This document shows, piece after piece, positions 11,905-24,111 of a stretch of 64,000 bases of DNA (position 1 is the first letter of the stretch; each line of letters starts with the position of its first letter). Made by a program: the position numbers and the translations under genes. The notes beneath the pieces are model-generated. The model did no database searches, was not told the origin of the DNA, and saw nothing but the letters and a program-made list of their open reading frames with translations. Origin of the DNA: Cyclina sinensis (lineage: Eukaryota; Mollusca; Bivalvia; Venerida; Veneridae); contig JAAONU010000014.1 of the NCBI GenBank assembly GCA_012932295.1, forward strand, positions 17,972,251 to 18,036,250, in the 5' to 3' direction.

Positions 11905-13372
11905 TATCTAATTTGTATTATTTCTGAACATTTGCTGTTTTTTTCCTTATCAAATTCGTATTATTTAGGAACATTTACTGTGTTTTCTTCTTCTAGTTCG
12001 TATTATTTCTGAACATTCACTGTGTTTTCTTCTTTCTAGTTCGTATTATTTATGAACATTCACTGCTTCTTTCTAGTTCGTATTATTTCTAAAAATTAAC
12101 CGTGTTTTCTTCTATCTAGTTCGTATTATTTCTGAACATTTACTGTGTTTTCTTCTTTCTAGTTCGTATTATTTCTGAACATTCACTGTGTTTTCTTCTA
12201 TCTAGTTCGTATTATTTCTGAACATTCACTGTGTTTTCTTCTTTCTAGTTCGTATTATTTCTGAACATTTACCGTGTTTTCTTCTTTCTAGTTCGTATTA
12301 TTTCTGAACATACACTGTGTTTTCTTCTATCTAGTTCGTATTATTTCTGAACATTTACCGTGTTTTCATCTTTCTAGTTCGTATTATTTCTGAACATTTA
12401 CTGTGTTTTCATCTTTCTAGTTCGTATTATTTCTGAAAATACACTGTGTTTTCTTCTATCTAGTTCGTATTATTTCTGAACATTTACTGTGTTTTCATCT
12501 TTCTAGTTCGTATTATTTCTGAACATTTACCGTGTTTTCTTCTATCTAGTTCGTATTATTTCTGAACATTCACTGTGTTTTCTTCTTTCTAGTTCGTATT
12601 ATTTCTGAACATTCATTGTGTTTTCTTCTTTCTAGTTTGTATTATTTCTGAACATTCATTGTGTTTTCTTCTATCTAGTTCGTATTATTTCTGAACATTC
12701 ATTGTGTTTTCTTCTTTCTAATTCGTATTATTTCTGAACATTTACCGTGTTTTCTTCTATCTAGTTCGTATTATTTCTGAACATTCATTGTGTTTTCTTC
12801 TTTCTAGTTCGTATTATTTCTGAACATTTACTGTGTTTTCATCTTTCTAGTTCGTATTATTTCTGAACATTTACTGTGTTTTCATCTTTCTAGTTCGTAT
12901 TATTTCTGAACATTTACTGTGTTTTCATCTTTCTAGTTCGTATTATTTCTGAACATTTACTGTGTTTTCTTCTATCTAATTCATATTATTTCTAAACATT
13001 TACCGTGTTGTCTTCTATCTAGTTCGTATTATTTCTGAACATTTACCGTGTTTTCTTCTATCTAGTTCGTATTATTTCTGAACATTTACCGTGTTTTCTT
13101 CTATCTAGTTCGTATTATTTCTGAACATTTACTGTGTTTTCTTCTATCTAGTTCGTATTATTTCTAAACATTTACCGTGTTTTCTTCTATCTAGTTCGTA
13201 TTATTTCTGAACATTTACCGTGTTTTCTTCTATCTAATTCATATTATTTCTAAACATTTACCGTGTTTTCTTCTATCTAGTTCGTATTATTTCTGAACAT
13301 TTCTCGTGTTTTCTTCTATCTAATTCGTATTATTTCTGAAAATTTACTCTGTTTTTTTTCTATCTAATTAGC
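11905..13372. repeat. Minisatellite, ~34 copies of a 43-bp unit
   Basis: The unit is about GTTCGTATTATTTCTGAACA followed by TTCACTGTGTTTTCTTCTATCTA. Copies vary at a few positions: CATTCACTG, CATTTACCG, CATTTACTG or CATACACTG in the middle, and TTCTATCTA, TTCTTTCTA or ATCTTTCTA at the end. The variants recur in blocks, so a higher-order structure is likely. It is T-rich on the plus strand and no coding is evident. Confidence 0.93.
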
Positions 13373-13634
13373 CAGCTTGATTTCTACATAAACAACTAAG
13401 ATACTGAGCCCACTTGACTACTAGGAAGTGTTACAGACTAGAAGAAAGAAGGTTTACTATATTTAAAAATATTTTGATGTCATTTGTTTTCATGGTTTTT
13501 ATATTTTACTTTTTTTTTAAATCAATGTGCAAACTATTTTCATTTGAAATTACTATCACTTTTCTACGTTCAAGTTAAATCACTTGTTTGACTGTTACTT
13601 TTTTATGGTAAAATAAAATAATATACAATAAACA

Positions 13635-15602
13635 AGAGGGCCATGATGGCCCTGGATCGCTCACCTGAGTACTTTGGCTGTAGGTTTGGTGCTAAGCAGT
13701 ATTTCAGTTTTTAATTAAAAATATGTGAGTGCCTACAAACCAAATATGTAAAATATCAGTCAATAAATAAAGGCTCTATGACACAAAGTATAAATATCTA
13801 TTATAAGCTATGGTGACCTTGACCTCCCAGTGACCTCAAACCCTACCCATGGGTAGACGTCCATGCAAGGAACCTATATACTGAATATCAAAGATATTGG
13901 TCTATAAATGAAGGCTCTATGAGGTACAGTAGATAAATCTATTTTTAGCCTCCATGACCTTTAACCTTATCTAATAATTTCAAAAAGCTTGATAAAGCTT
14001 GCTTCATGCCAAATTTTAAAATTCTAGGCCTTGTGGTTTCAGACAAGAAGATTTTTTTCTATACTGCTATTTGAAACTTATGACCCCTCGGGCGGGACCA
14101 ATAGTGACCCCAGTGACATTTTTCAAACAAACTAGGCAGTAGTCCACTAGACAATGCTGCATACCAAATATCTAAGCTTTAGGTATTGAGGTTTCCAGTA
14201 AGAAGATTTTTAAAGATTGCCTTTTTTACATATTAAGGGCCCCCGGGGCGGGGCCAATTTTGACTCCGGGGCCAACGTATAAACAATACTGGTAAAGGTT
14301 CTCAACACAATACTCCACACCAAATATCTAAGGTCTAGTCCTATTAGTTTCGGAGCAAAATGATTTTTCATGTTTTTCCTATATAACTATATGTAAACAA
14401 AGAGAACCCCGGGGCGTGGCCAATTTTTACCCAGGGGATATAATTTGAACAAACTTGATAGACATCCACTAGACAATGCTGCATACCAAATATCTAAGCT
14501 GTTTGCATTGAGGTTTCCAGTAAGAAGATTTTTAAAGATTGCCTTTTTTACATATTAAGGGCCCCCGGGGCGGGGCCAATTTTGACCCCGGGGCCAACAT
14601 ATAAACAATACTGGTAATGGTTCTTAACACAATACTCCACACCAAATACTAAGGTCTAGTCCTATTAGTTTCGGAGAAAAATGATTTTTCGTTTTTTTCC
14701 TATATAACTATATGTAAATCAATAGAACCCTGGGGCGTGGCCAATTTTGACCCAGGGAACATAATTTGAACAAACTTGATAGAGGTCCACTAGACAATGC
14801 TACACACCAAATATCTAAACACTACGCCTTGCGGTTTCTGACAATAAGATTTTTTAAAGTTTTTCCTATATAACTCTATATAAAACATTTGACCCCGGGG
14901 CTGGGCCATTTTTGACCCAGGAGCCATGAATTGAACAAACTTGGTAGACGTCCACTGGACAATGCTGCACACCAAATATCTAATCCAGGCCTTGCAGTTT
15001 CTGACAAGATGATTTTTTAAAGTTTTTCCTATATAACACTATGTAAAACATGTGACCCCCGGGGCTGGGCCATTTTTGACCCAGGAGCCATGATTTGAAC
15101 AAACTTGGTAGAGGTCCACCGGACAATGCTGCACACCAAATATCTAAACTCTAGGCCTTGTGGTTTCAGACAAGAAGATTTTTAAAGTTTTTCCTATATA
15201 ATTCTATGTAAAACTAGTGACCCCTGGGGCAGGGCCATTTTTGACCCAGGGGTCATGATTTGAACAAACATGGTAAAGTTCTATCTGATGATGCTTCATA
15301 CCAAATATCTAAGCTCCAGGCCTTGTAGTTCTGGAGAAGAAGATTTTTAAAGTTCCAACTTTGAAAATCTATTTTTAGCTCCTGTGGTCTAGAAATGCAA
15401 TGGACCTGAACCATTTGAACAATTTTGGTAAAGCTTTATGCAAATAACATTCCTGCCAAGTTTCAGCAAGATTGGCCCAGCAGTTCAGGAGAAGAAGTTG
15501 TTTGAAGAAAAAGTTGACGACGCACGTACGCACGCACGGACGACGGACATCAGGCGATCACAAAAGCTCACCTTGAGCACTTTGTGCTCAGGTGAGCTAA
15601 AA
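13635..15602 (+). mobile_element. Core-repeat element A (bivalve GGCCATGATGGCC type)
   Basis: The head is AACAAGAGGGCCATGATGGC followed by CTGGATCGCTCACCTGAG. The tail is CTTTGTGCTCAGGTGAGCTA, so CTCACCTGAG/CTCAGGTGAG form short terminal inverted repeats. Between them lie about nine degenerate units of ~160 bp containing TGCTGCACACCAAATATCTA, GAAGATTTTTAAAG and GGGGCCAATTTTGACC. A CGACGGACATCAGG segment precedes the tail. No protein is encoded. The layout resembles non-autonomous elements with tandem cores described from bivalves (pearl-type); that match is from memory. Confidence 0.8.
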
Positions 15603-15879
15603 ATGATCAAAAATTCAAGACAGCGTCAGCATTTTACTTACTATAATTTTTTTACCTTGTCACGTTCAAACTAATAGAAAATTTGCTTGTCAAAGCGGTT
15701 GAACTGCAATAATGGCTGATGTTAAATTTCTTATCCCTCTGTCGATAGGATGGCGGGATATGGTAATGGTCTCCGTCCGTCTTTGACACTTTTGTCAGGA
15801 GCATACCTCTAACACTGATGATTGGACTTTGTTGAAACCTCATATAATGAAAGAGAACCTCAAGGGAACAACACAACTA

Positions 15880-17512
15880 AACAAGAAGCGCCGCAATGCG
15901 ACGAAAACCAGGCTTTCAACGACCAAGTATTGATGTGACAGGAATTAGGAAGAAATATGGCAGTGAAGTAAAAATGGTGCTGTTATTTTGGTACCAACAC
16001 AGAAAGTTGGTTTCAATAGTTCAAAATAAAAATAAATCAGATACCTGAGTAGCAATGCCAGGCTGTATTTTCATGTAAGCAACACACATGCCAAGCTGAG
16101 TATCAATAGGTCAAAGTGTGCTGAAGTTATTGAGTAGAAGCTGAAAATTCTATTGTAAGCAAGTGACCTTGATCACAGACACCTAGGTAGCAATCCCAAG
16201 CTGCCTCTTAATATAAGCTACCCATATACCAAGTTAAGCATCAATAGACCAAGGCAAACTAAAGTTATTGAGCAGAAACTGAATTTCTATTTTTAGCAAC
16301 AGTGACCTTGACCTTGATCACAGACACTTGGGTAGCAATGCCAAGCTGTCCCTTGATATAAGCTACCCATACACCAAGTTTGGGGTCAATAAGTCAAAGC
16401 AAACTCAAGTTATTGAGCGGAAACTGAATTTCTATTTTTAGCAACAGTGACCTTGACCTTGACCACAGACACCTGGGTAGCAATCCCAAGCTGCCTCTTA
16501 ATATAAGCTACCCATAAACCAAGTTTAGCATCAATAGACCAAAGCAAACTAAAGTTATTGAGCGGAAACTGAATTTCTATTTTTAGCAACAGTGACCTTG
16601 ACCTTGATCACAGACATCTGGGTAGCAATCCCGAGCTGCCCCTTGATATAAGCTACCCATATACCAAGTTTGGGGTCAATAGGTCAAAGCAAACTCAAGT
16701 TATTGAGCGGAAACTGAATTTCTATTTTTAGCAACAGTGACCTTGACCTTGATCACAGACACCTGGGTAGCAATCCCGAGCTGCCCCTTGATATAAGCTA
16801 CTCATATACCAAGTTTGGGGTCAATAGATCGAAGCAAACTCAAGTTATTGAGCAGAAACTGAATTTCTATTTTTAGCAACAGTGACCTTGACCTTGATCA
16901 CAGACACTTGGGTAGCAATGCCAAGCTGCCCCTTGATATAAGCTACCCATACACCAAGTTCGGGGTCAATAAGTCAAAGCAAACTCAAGTTATTGAGCGG
17001 AAACTGAATTTCTATTTTTAGCAACAGTGACCTTGACCTTAATCACAGACATCTGGGTAGCAATCCCAAGCTGCCTCTTAATATAAGCTACCCATATACA
17101 AAGTTTAGCATCAATAGGCCAAAGCAAATTAAAGTTATTGAGCGGAAACTGAATTTCTATTTTTAGCAACAGTGTCCTTGACCGTGATCACAGACACCTG
17201 GGTAGCAATCCCAAGCTGCCCCTTGATATAAGCTACTCATATACCAAGTTTGGGGTCAATAGATCAATGCAAACTCAAGTTATTGAGCGGAAACTGAATT
17301 TCTATTTTTAGCAACAGTGACCTTGACCTTGATCACAGACACCAGGGTAGCAACCCCAAGCTGCCTCTTGATATAAGCTACCCATACACCCAGTTTGGCG
17401 TCAATTGGCCAAAGTTAACTCAAGTTATCATGCGGAAACCAAAAGTTGACGCCCGCCCGCCCGCCGACTTCAGCATTTCAATAACCAGTTTTCGTTGAAA
17501 ACCTGGTTAAAA
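15880..17512 (+). mobile_element. Core-repeat element B (~143-bp units)
   Basis: The head GCGACGAAAACCAGGCTTTC and tail TTTTCGTTGAAAACCTGGTT form an imperfect terminal inverted repeat. The core is about nine units of ~143 bp, each with CAGTGACCTTGACCTTGATC, CACAGACACCTGGGTAGCAA and TTATTGAGCGGAAACTGAAT. A GCCCGCCCGCCCGCCG stretch precedes the tail. Structure and size match elements A and C although the sequence is different. Confidence 0.82.
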
Positions 17513-18324
17513 AACTGTTGAAAGAATTAAGTTGATATTTCAAACAATAACAATAAACATTAAGCAAATTTGGAATATACAAGAACCGTATATTTGCCTT
17601 GTTCCAATATTTTATTATTTTTCTTTGTTGTTTTATAACTGCTTGTCCGCATGATAACTTCACACTATAAAATGGATTTTGTTAATGTTTCACACACTGA
17701 TAGAGATCACAGAGGAGATGCGCATGCAAGAACCTTAACGCAGTAGCTTTTATCTTGATTGATCTCCCTTTCTTATGTTCTATATTGCTTGTCCAAAGCA
17801 TCATTCAAAAACTTAAAAGTGATTCAGTTAATATTCCCCAGAGTGATGGATGATATTGAGAGGAACTGCATTATGTAAAAGCCATAACCTCAACTAAAAG
17901 TAAAAGTAAAGTAAAGTGCTTGTTTATCATAGTGTCACCCCTACTGAAAGGGCCAGCTTCCCGGGCTTATGAGACACCTCTATAAGTGTACACATTTACT
18001 CTATTCATTCGTTATTCTATGTGCCAGGCGCCAGGCGGACAGGCAATCGGTAACCATTCTTTAACTAGCTGGCGGCTCGCCAACGGGCCGCATCAACTAT
18101 TACCTTTTTTAAAATTCGTTCCCTTTGTTTCCAGTCTTTTAGTACTAGCAATACCTTTGTCCACAGATTTGCTTCATAAATGTTGATGGGACTATGTTAA
18201 AACTTCATGCAAACACAAAGGCCATTGAAAGGAATTACAGTATATAAGAGGAATAACTCAATTTTGCCTTAATTTGAAATTATTTCTTTTTTATATTATT
18301 TACTTGCATGCTGGATAACTATAC
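17513..18324. other. Unassigned stretch between core-repeat elements
   Basis: No gene is supported. A GC-richer patch (about 17935-18080) looks repeat-derived but its family is unknown. Confidence 0.3.
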
Positions 18325-20165
18325 AAAAGGGCCATGATGACCCTTAATCGATCACCTGCGCCCCATTGCTAATTTAAGGCGCCGTTACTTTAAAACCCAT
18401 GATGGGATGAGGTTGGTTCCGGAAACGAGATGACACGACAAGTTTTAAACTCTCTAGCAGTATATCTGAGGGGGGAAAAACTAGGAGAAAACTAGGAAAA
18501 CAAAAAACCAGAAAACTAGGAAAAATCTAGTAGGAAAAACCAGGACTGTTGAAACTAGGAGTTATTTACAAGAAAAATCTTATCTTTTTTTTTTAAAAAA
18601 AATTACCATGCATGAAGGCAATGGGTCTGTTTATGTGACTGCAATTTGCTTCTGTAGTTATATTGTACTTTTTTAGCATCAGTGAAGTATAGTCCAACCT
18701 TTATATTTATCATCTGAGAAGGTTGAACCATGCATTAGACATGCAGCAAAACTAACAATCAGCTGAAGATCCTCAGATTGTCTTCTGCAAGAAAGTCTCA
18801 AAAACAATTTTAGAAACAATACAGACCTTTTCTTTAAGTTATATCCTTGAAGAAAAACTAGGAATACTAGTAGGTTTTTAGAAGAAAAAACTAGGAAGAA
18901 ATAGGATCACTTAAAAACTAGGAAAAACGAGGAAAACAAGGAAACAACTGGAGACGCTGGAGAGCCTGAAGTTTTCATGCTACTTGAAAGACAAAACAAT
19001 ATTGACCTCTAGAGTGTTTACAAGGTAAATTTGTGTTTTGAACCGATGACCTAGTTTTTGATCCCATATGCTATAGATTTAAACATGACCGAGATATCAT
19101 CAAGACTAATATTCTGACAAATTTTCATGGCATTTGGAGAGGAAATGTAACCTCAAGGGTGATAAGATTTTTCTGTATTTTGACCTCAAGACCTAGTTTT
19201 CGACCTAAGATGACCCATAATCAACTTGGCCTACATATAATCAAGACAAAGATTCTGACAAATTTTCATCATATTAAAAAAGAAAATGTAGCCTTCAGAG
19301 TGTTAACAAGTTTTTTTCTATCTTTTGACCTTGTGACCTAGTTTTTAATCCAGGAAGACCCATATTTCAATTCGATCTAGACATTGTCAAGACAAACATT
19401 TTGACAAGTTTTCATGCCATTTGGACAATTTAAATAGCCTCTAGAGTATTAACATGGTAAATCTGTGTTTTGACTCGGTGACTTAGTTTTTGATCCAAGA
19501 TATCTCATAATCAAACATGTCAACAAGTCAAACATTCTGACAGGTTTTAATGACATTTGGAAAAAATATAGCCTTAAGACTGTTCAAAAGGTTTTTTAAT
19601 GTTTAACTCTGTGACTTAGTTTTTGACTCAAGGTGACCTATATTCAAATTTGACCTAGGTATTATCAAGACCAACATATTGACAAGTTTTTGTACCATTT
19701 GAACAAAAAATGTAGCCGCTAGAGTGTTAACAAGATTTTTCTATGTTTTGACCGTGTGACCTAGTATAGACCTAAGATGACCCATATTTGAATTTGTCAT
19801 AGAAATCATCAAAACAAACATTCTAACAAGTTTTCATGACATTTAGAAAGAAGAATTAGCCTCTAGAGTGTTAACAAGGTTTTTCTGTTTTGAAGTTGTG
19901 ACCTAGTTTTTGCCCAAGATTACCCATATTCGAAAATGACCTAGAAATCGACAAAACAAGTTTTGATCTAGTTTTCAGTCTAACTTGAGCGATATTCAAA
20001 CTTGTCCAAGATCTTACTGCGACAATCATTCTGATCAAGTTTCATGATAATTAGGTAAAATATAAAACCTCTAAGAGTGTCAACTAACCAATTATGTATG
20101 ACGGACACAGGACACTCAACAATATTAAAAGCTCACCCTGAGCTGTTCTTAGGTGAGCTAAAAAT
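18325..20165 (+). mobile_element. Core-repeat element C with an ACTAGGAAAA-rich insertion
   Basis: The head is GGGCCATGATGACCCTTAAT and the tail CTTAGGTGAGCTAAAAA, related to element A. The core (about 19000-20060) holds seven or eight ~143-bp units with GTGTTAACAAGGTTTTTCTA, TGACCTAGTTTTTGA and CCCATATTCAAA. Between head and core (18470-18960) lies a stretch of AAACTAGGAAAA short repeats, probably secondary expansion or an insertion. Confidence 0.75.
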
Positions 20166-20507
20166 GTGAAAGTAATCTATTTATTTTTGTAGACAGTGGT
20201 ACAGGAAATCAAGGAGCAGTACCTATAAACCAAAACCCATTGATTCATTCTTAAATTATATCTCTTTATAATATTGTAATAAACATGTCCAAAACACAAT
20301 TCAAAACCTACTCAAGGGATTTAGTTGATATTTCACCAAATGAAAGAATACTTTGAACAGATGTGCAATATGCAGGTACCCTAAATTTAGCCTACCTTAT
20401 TTTATAAAAAATTATCTACCTTTGCCACCATTTCATTGGTAACATTGCTCCGGTGGGTGGGGTGGGGTGGATAGCCATGTCTAACATGGCTCTTGTTTGA
20501 CGGCTTT

Positions 20508-20545
20508 TATTGATCGATCGATTGATTGATTGAATGATTGATAAA
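20508..20545. repeat. GATT microsatellite
   Basis: ATCGATCGATTGATTGATTG with slight imperfections. Confidence 0.85.
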
Positions 20546-20627
20546 AATGAATTTAAGAAACTAAGGTCATAATTGAAAAAAAAGTGAGTAAGACGTACAA
20601 TTTAAGTAAAGCGGTAACAGCAGATTA

Positions 20628-20895
20628 TATAGAGGTGGATCAGTAGTAACGTAGTCCAGGGGGTCACGAGTTCACTTCTTTAAACTTCCTGTAACAAATA
20701 ATTTTCCTTTCGATGAGACATTAAACCGAGTTCTTATGTATCAGTGCTGTACAAATAGCATGTAAAAGAACAAGGGGTCTCTCTGGAATGGGATGTTTTC
20801 TGTATCTTGCACTATTCCCCACAACCTAAAATAACTTAACTCTTCAGGGGAAAGGGGGTGGGGGTCGGTCATATGGTCAACTGGTATCGATGATA
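20628..20895 (+). repeat. tRNA-derived SINE, plus strand
   Basis: A degenerate tRNA-like head (TGGATCAGTAGTAACG; B-box remnant CGAGTTCACTT) is followed by the body shared with 2985-3245: GAGACATTAAACCGAG, TCTCTGGAATGGGATG, CTCTTCAGGGG and GGTCGGTCATAT. Confidence 0.75.
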
Positions 20896-20929
20896 GATAA
20901 ACTCAACAGATAGAGCGAGGATCTCATAC

Positions 20930-21130
20930 TGGAGCGGTGTAGCGGTCCAGTAGTAAAGCACAGAACTGGTCTTCTTAGAGTCGCCGGTTTAATCCCCCAC
21001 TGACAGAATTTAAACCGATGTCCTATTTACTGGTGCGTTACAATGAGCTTGTAAAAGAACCTAAAATTGCATGCTTTCTGTATGTTCTGAAGGAGGCAGT
21101 CATATGGGAAACCAGTTTTGATAATAAGTA
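20930..21130 (+). repeat. Diverged copy of the same SINE family
   Basis: The head GTAGCGGTCCAGTAGTAAAG, a B box CGGTTTAATCCCC and the body words TTTAAACCGATGTCC and TGCTTTCTGTAT place it in the family at 20628-20895. It follows that copy by about 35 bp. Confidence 0.65.
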
Positions 21131-21204
21131 GATTTTCAACCATTTTCTTATTTCACTGAACAGACTACAATGAATTAAAGAAAAATACCATTTACTACCT
21201 GTTA

Positions 21205-21780
21205 TTTTTAGCTGACCTGACCTTCTGTCAGGTGTAGCTTTTAGTATGCTGTTTTGTCCATCGTCCGTCCGTCGTTCACAATTGACTTTAAACAACATCT
21301 CCTCCTTTACCACTGGGTCAACTGCAATTAAACTTTACAGAAATGATCTTACCTAGAGTTATATACGAAAAACAGTTTAAAAAGATCTTCTTGTCTGAAT
21401 TTAACCACAAGGCCTAGAGCTTAAATATTTGGTTGATAGCTTCATCTAGTGGACATCTACCAAAGTTACATAACTAAAACATTCAGGATTGGCCCGAACC
21501 CAGTGGTCACTTAATTTTACACAGGCTTATAAAAGGAAAAACTTCAAAAATCTTCTTGTCAGAAACCATTAAACCTAGGGTTAAGCTATTTTGTTTGTAC
21601 TACTGTCTAGCAGACTTCTACCAAGTTTATACAAATTATGGCCCCTGGATAAAAATTGGCCCCACCCCAGGGGTCATTTGATCTTACGTAGAGTTATACA
21701 GGTGATTAAAAAAAACTTTTTGTCTGAAACCAAAAAGCCTAAAGCCTAGAGAAGGTACTCAACTTTTATCCACCTTTGTC
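21205..21780 (-). mobile_element. Reversed, truncated copy of core-repeat element A
   Basis: The reverse-complement tail words (AGCTgACCTGA...GTCAGGT, CCATCGTCCGTCCGTCG) come first. Degenerate core units with GAAGATCTT...GTCTGA and GGCCCCTGGATAAAAATTGG follow. The head end is missing. Confidence 0.6.
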
Positions 21781-23239
21781 CTTGACCTGCATGTGACTTA
21801 CTTCCTTGTTTTTTGAAGCTACATCAATAAAACTACAGTCCAACTTCCCAAGAGCAAACACCGTTCGGTTGAAAGGGAAGTGTTTGTTGTAGATATGTTG
21901 TTGTTCTCCGGGAGGTTCAACCAATCTTCAATGTTTAACTTGTCAGCTCGAAGTATTATAATGGTTATATATGCTTTGCAATCAGATAGGATACCTAGAG
22001 CCACTCTGCTTTCTTTAAAATCTTTCTTTATTTACATGTTATTTTATTAAAAATCTTCATCAAAATATTTTTTTTTACACAGTACCCTTTTACATTTGAT
22101 TTGACAAAATTCCAATGTGATGTATGACACTGACGTACAAGCAGAGATATAATCTCTTAAGTTTGGAGAAAAGACAGAGTCTAAATACATATTACCATAC
22201 ATAAAACCCATCATAGCATTCATGAAAGAAATTCGAAACGTCAAACTGCGGACGCTACATTGCTGTATTCCGTTTTTATGAACTATGAATTCTCAAATGT
22301 CACTGCGAGTCAAAAAACAACCTTGCACATCCGTAATAAGAATACCTGCAAGTTGACAAACAAACTGCTCCATCGTTTCACTCCGGTATTACATGTTTTT
22401 TATTTTAATTCTAAAATCGCAGGATGTTTGCATATTTATGATTTTAGACTTAATGCGCTGAAAATACCTTTTCAATATTTTTTGGAAATCCCTCATAAAT
22501 ATATAAAACTCGCTGATCATTTTTCTGTCGTTCATGAGAGGTCTTCATATGTCACTTGGGAGAGACAGTACAATATTGTTGCTCGTTTTGGAGAGGTGTC
22601 GCTCGAGAGAGGTGAAAATGCACGGATTTCAAACGGGGGTGAGGGGGGCGCGGAATCAAAATGTCGTTGTAAAGAGGATGTCGTTCGGGGAGGTTGAACT
22701 CTATTTGTATAAATTTGAATGCAAACTTCAACTTTGACCTTGACCTACTTCCTTGTTTTTGAAAATAAGTCTGAAATTTTAACTGTTTAAGTTTGTAAAC
22801 AGACCTTCTCCTTTTGTTTATTCATTAGTTGTTCCTTTTTTCTAACAAAGCATGCGTTAAAAAGAAATTACTAACAGAAGACACCTTTGCATGGAATTTG
22901 TGCACACTCCCCTCTTTAATTGACTTATTGGTGTCTAAAAGAATACGCGCATGTTACTTAAGTTTTAACCTCTGTCTCATTCCATTTAGGTTCGGTCAAA
23001 AGGAGATAAAAAGAGAATTCATTTAGAGATCCTTAATTCAATTAGAGCGTATATCAACTTTCTTTAAAGATCACATCGCCTTTTTTAAAGCACATAATAA
23101 TCGTATTCTGAAGAAGTTTGCGTATCTGAAGAGAGCTTCAGTTTCTATAGTATTAACATTTTATTGAACTGAAGGCACTCTTTTGCCTTTTTACCCGTAA
23201 ACCTTCAACAGTATAACCAAAATGACTGGAATATAATGA
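21781..23239. other. Intergenic stretch downstream of the giant gene
   Basis: No gene is recognised. A 145-codon plus-strand ORF (22260-22697) has no domain I can identify. A similar word (GACCTACTTCCTTGTTTTTGA-like) occurs at about 21784 and 22737, bracketing about 950 bp, which may mark an old insertion. Confidence 0.35.
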
Positions 23240-24111
23240 TGTTCCGATTAATATTCTTTATTGAAAGAAATATAAAAATATAGATACAGATAAGTATAAC
23301 CAATTCAAAAAGCAAAACAAACAGTACACAATATAATCCAATGAAGTTGCAAGCCAGTAATTAATCATAAAATACATGTCCAATAAATCATTATAATGTT
23401 TGGGCGCCGAGTCACTTTCCCCATTCACACTACATGTTATGTATACAGCCAAACAAATTTGAAAGATAAACCTGACTCTGAAGAAATGGTTACTTTAGAA
23501 TTTGCTTAAATGCTTCCCTAGCTTATAAAAATAACGCCCATTTAACAGCATTCTTGTGTCTTTTAATGGTATCACATTGTTTTCAGACATACATGTACAC
23601 TTTGAGCCCATAAAACACGTACGAAGTAATCTGAGTATGCTAAAACTAACAAAATTAGCATACTTTGTTACAGAAATTGAAAGTTTAATACAATTTGATA
23701 TATAAAAAGGCATGTAATGTCAGGTTAAACTAACAGTTACTAATAATATTTAAAATGAAACTATACATGTTCTAAATATTATCACAGTCCTATTTATCAC
23801 TTTCTGGTAAGTATAAAGTACATGTAAAATTTAATGATAATGATACAAAATATAATCTTTGTGTTAGATATAGAAATCAATAAACATTGATACACATAAC
23901 CATATTATTTACATCTTTTCTTTCATAGTCTATGTTCACATTATCCACTTCTTTAAACCTCTTCTTCAGCATCTAGGATACAAGTCAATTACTATCATTC
24001 ATCCAGTCCTTATAAATTAAACTTCATCTTAAAAATACATGCAGTCACATTTTTTGTTTATATTTCACTGAAGTGTTGGTCAAGATTATTCACTGGAAAT
24101 TTATGAATTAT
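23240..24111 (-). other. Probable 3' UTR of the giant gene
   Basis: An AT-rich stretch follows the stop codon, with no open frame. It reaches a canonical AATAAA (plus strand TTTATT, 23257-23262) about 850 bp on. The exact cleavage point is inferred to be 10-25 bp beyond the signal. Confidence 0.6.
23257..23262 (-). terminator. Polyadenylation signal AATAAA
   Basis: AATAAA on the minus strand, downstream of the stop codon at 24112. It is the best-placed full match; other AT-rich variants upstream cannot be excluded as alternative sites. Confidence 0.5.

Noticed and set aside
11905..13372. CRISPR-like array
   Set aside because: Units abut without spacers and the DNA is eukaryotic; it is a minisatellite.
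22260..22697. 145-codon plus-strand ORF
   Set aside because: No recognisable domain, low-quality sequence (Gly/Glu run from a GGGG-rich patch); probably chance.
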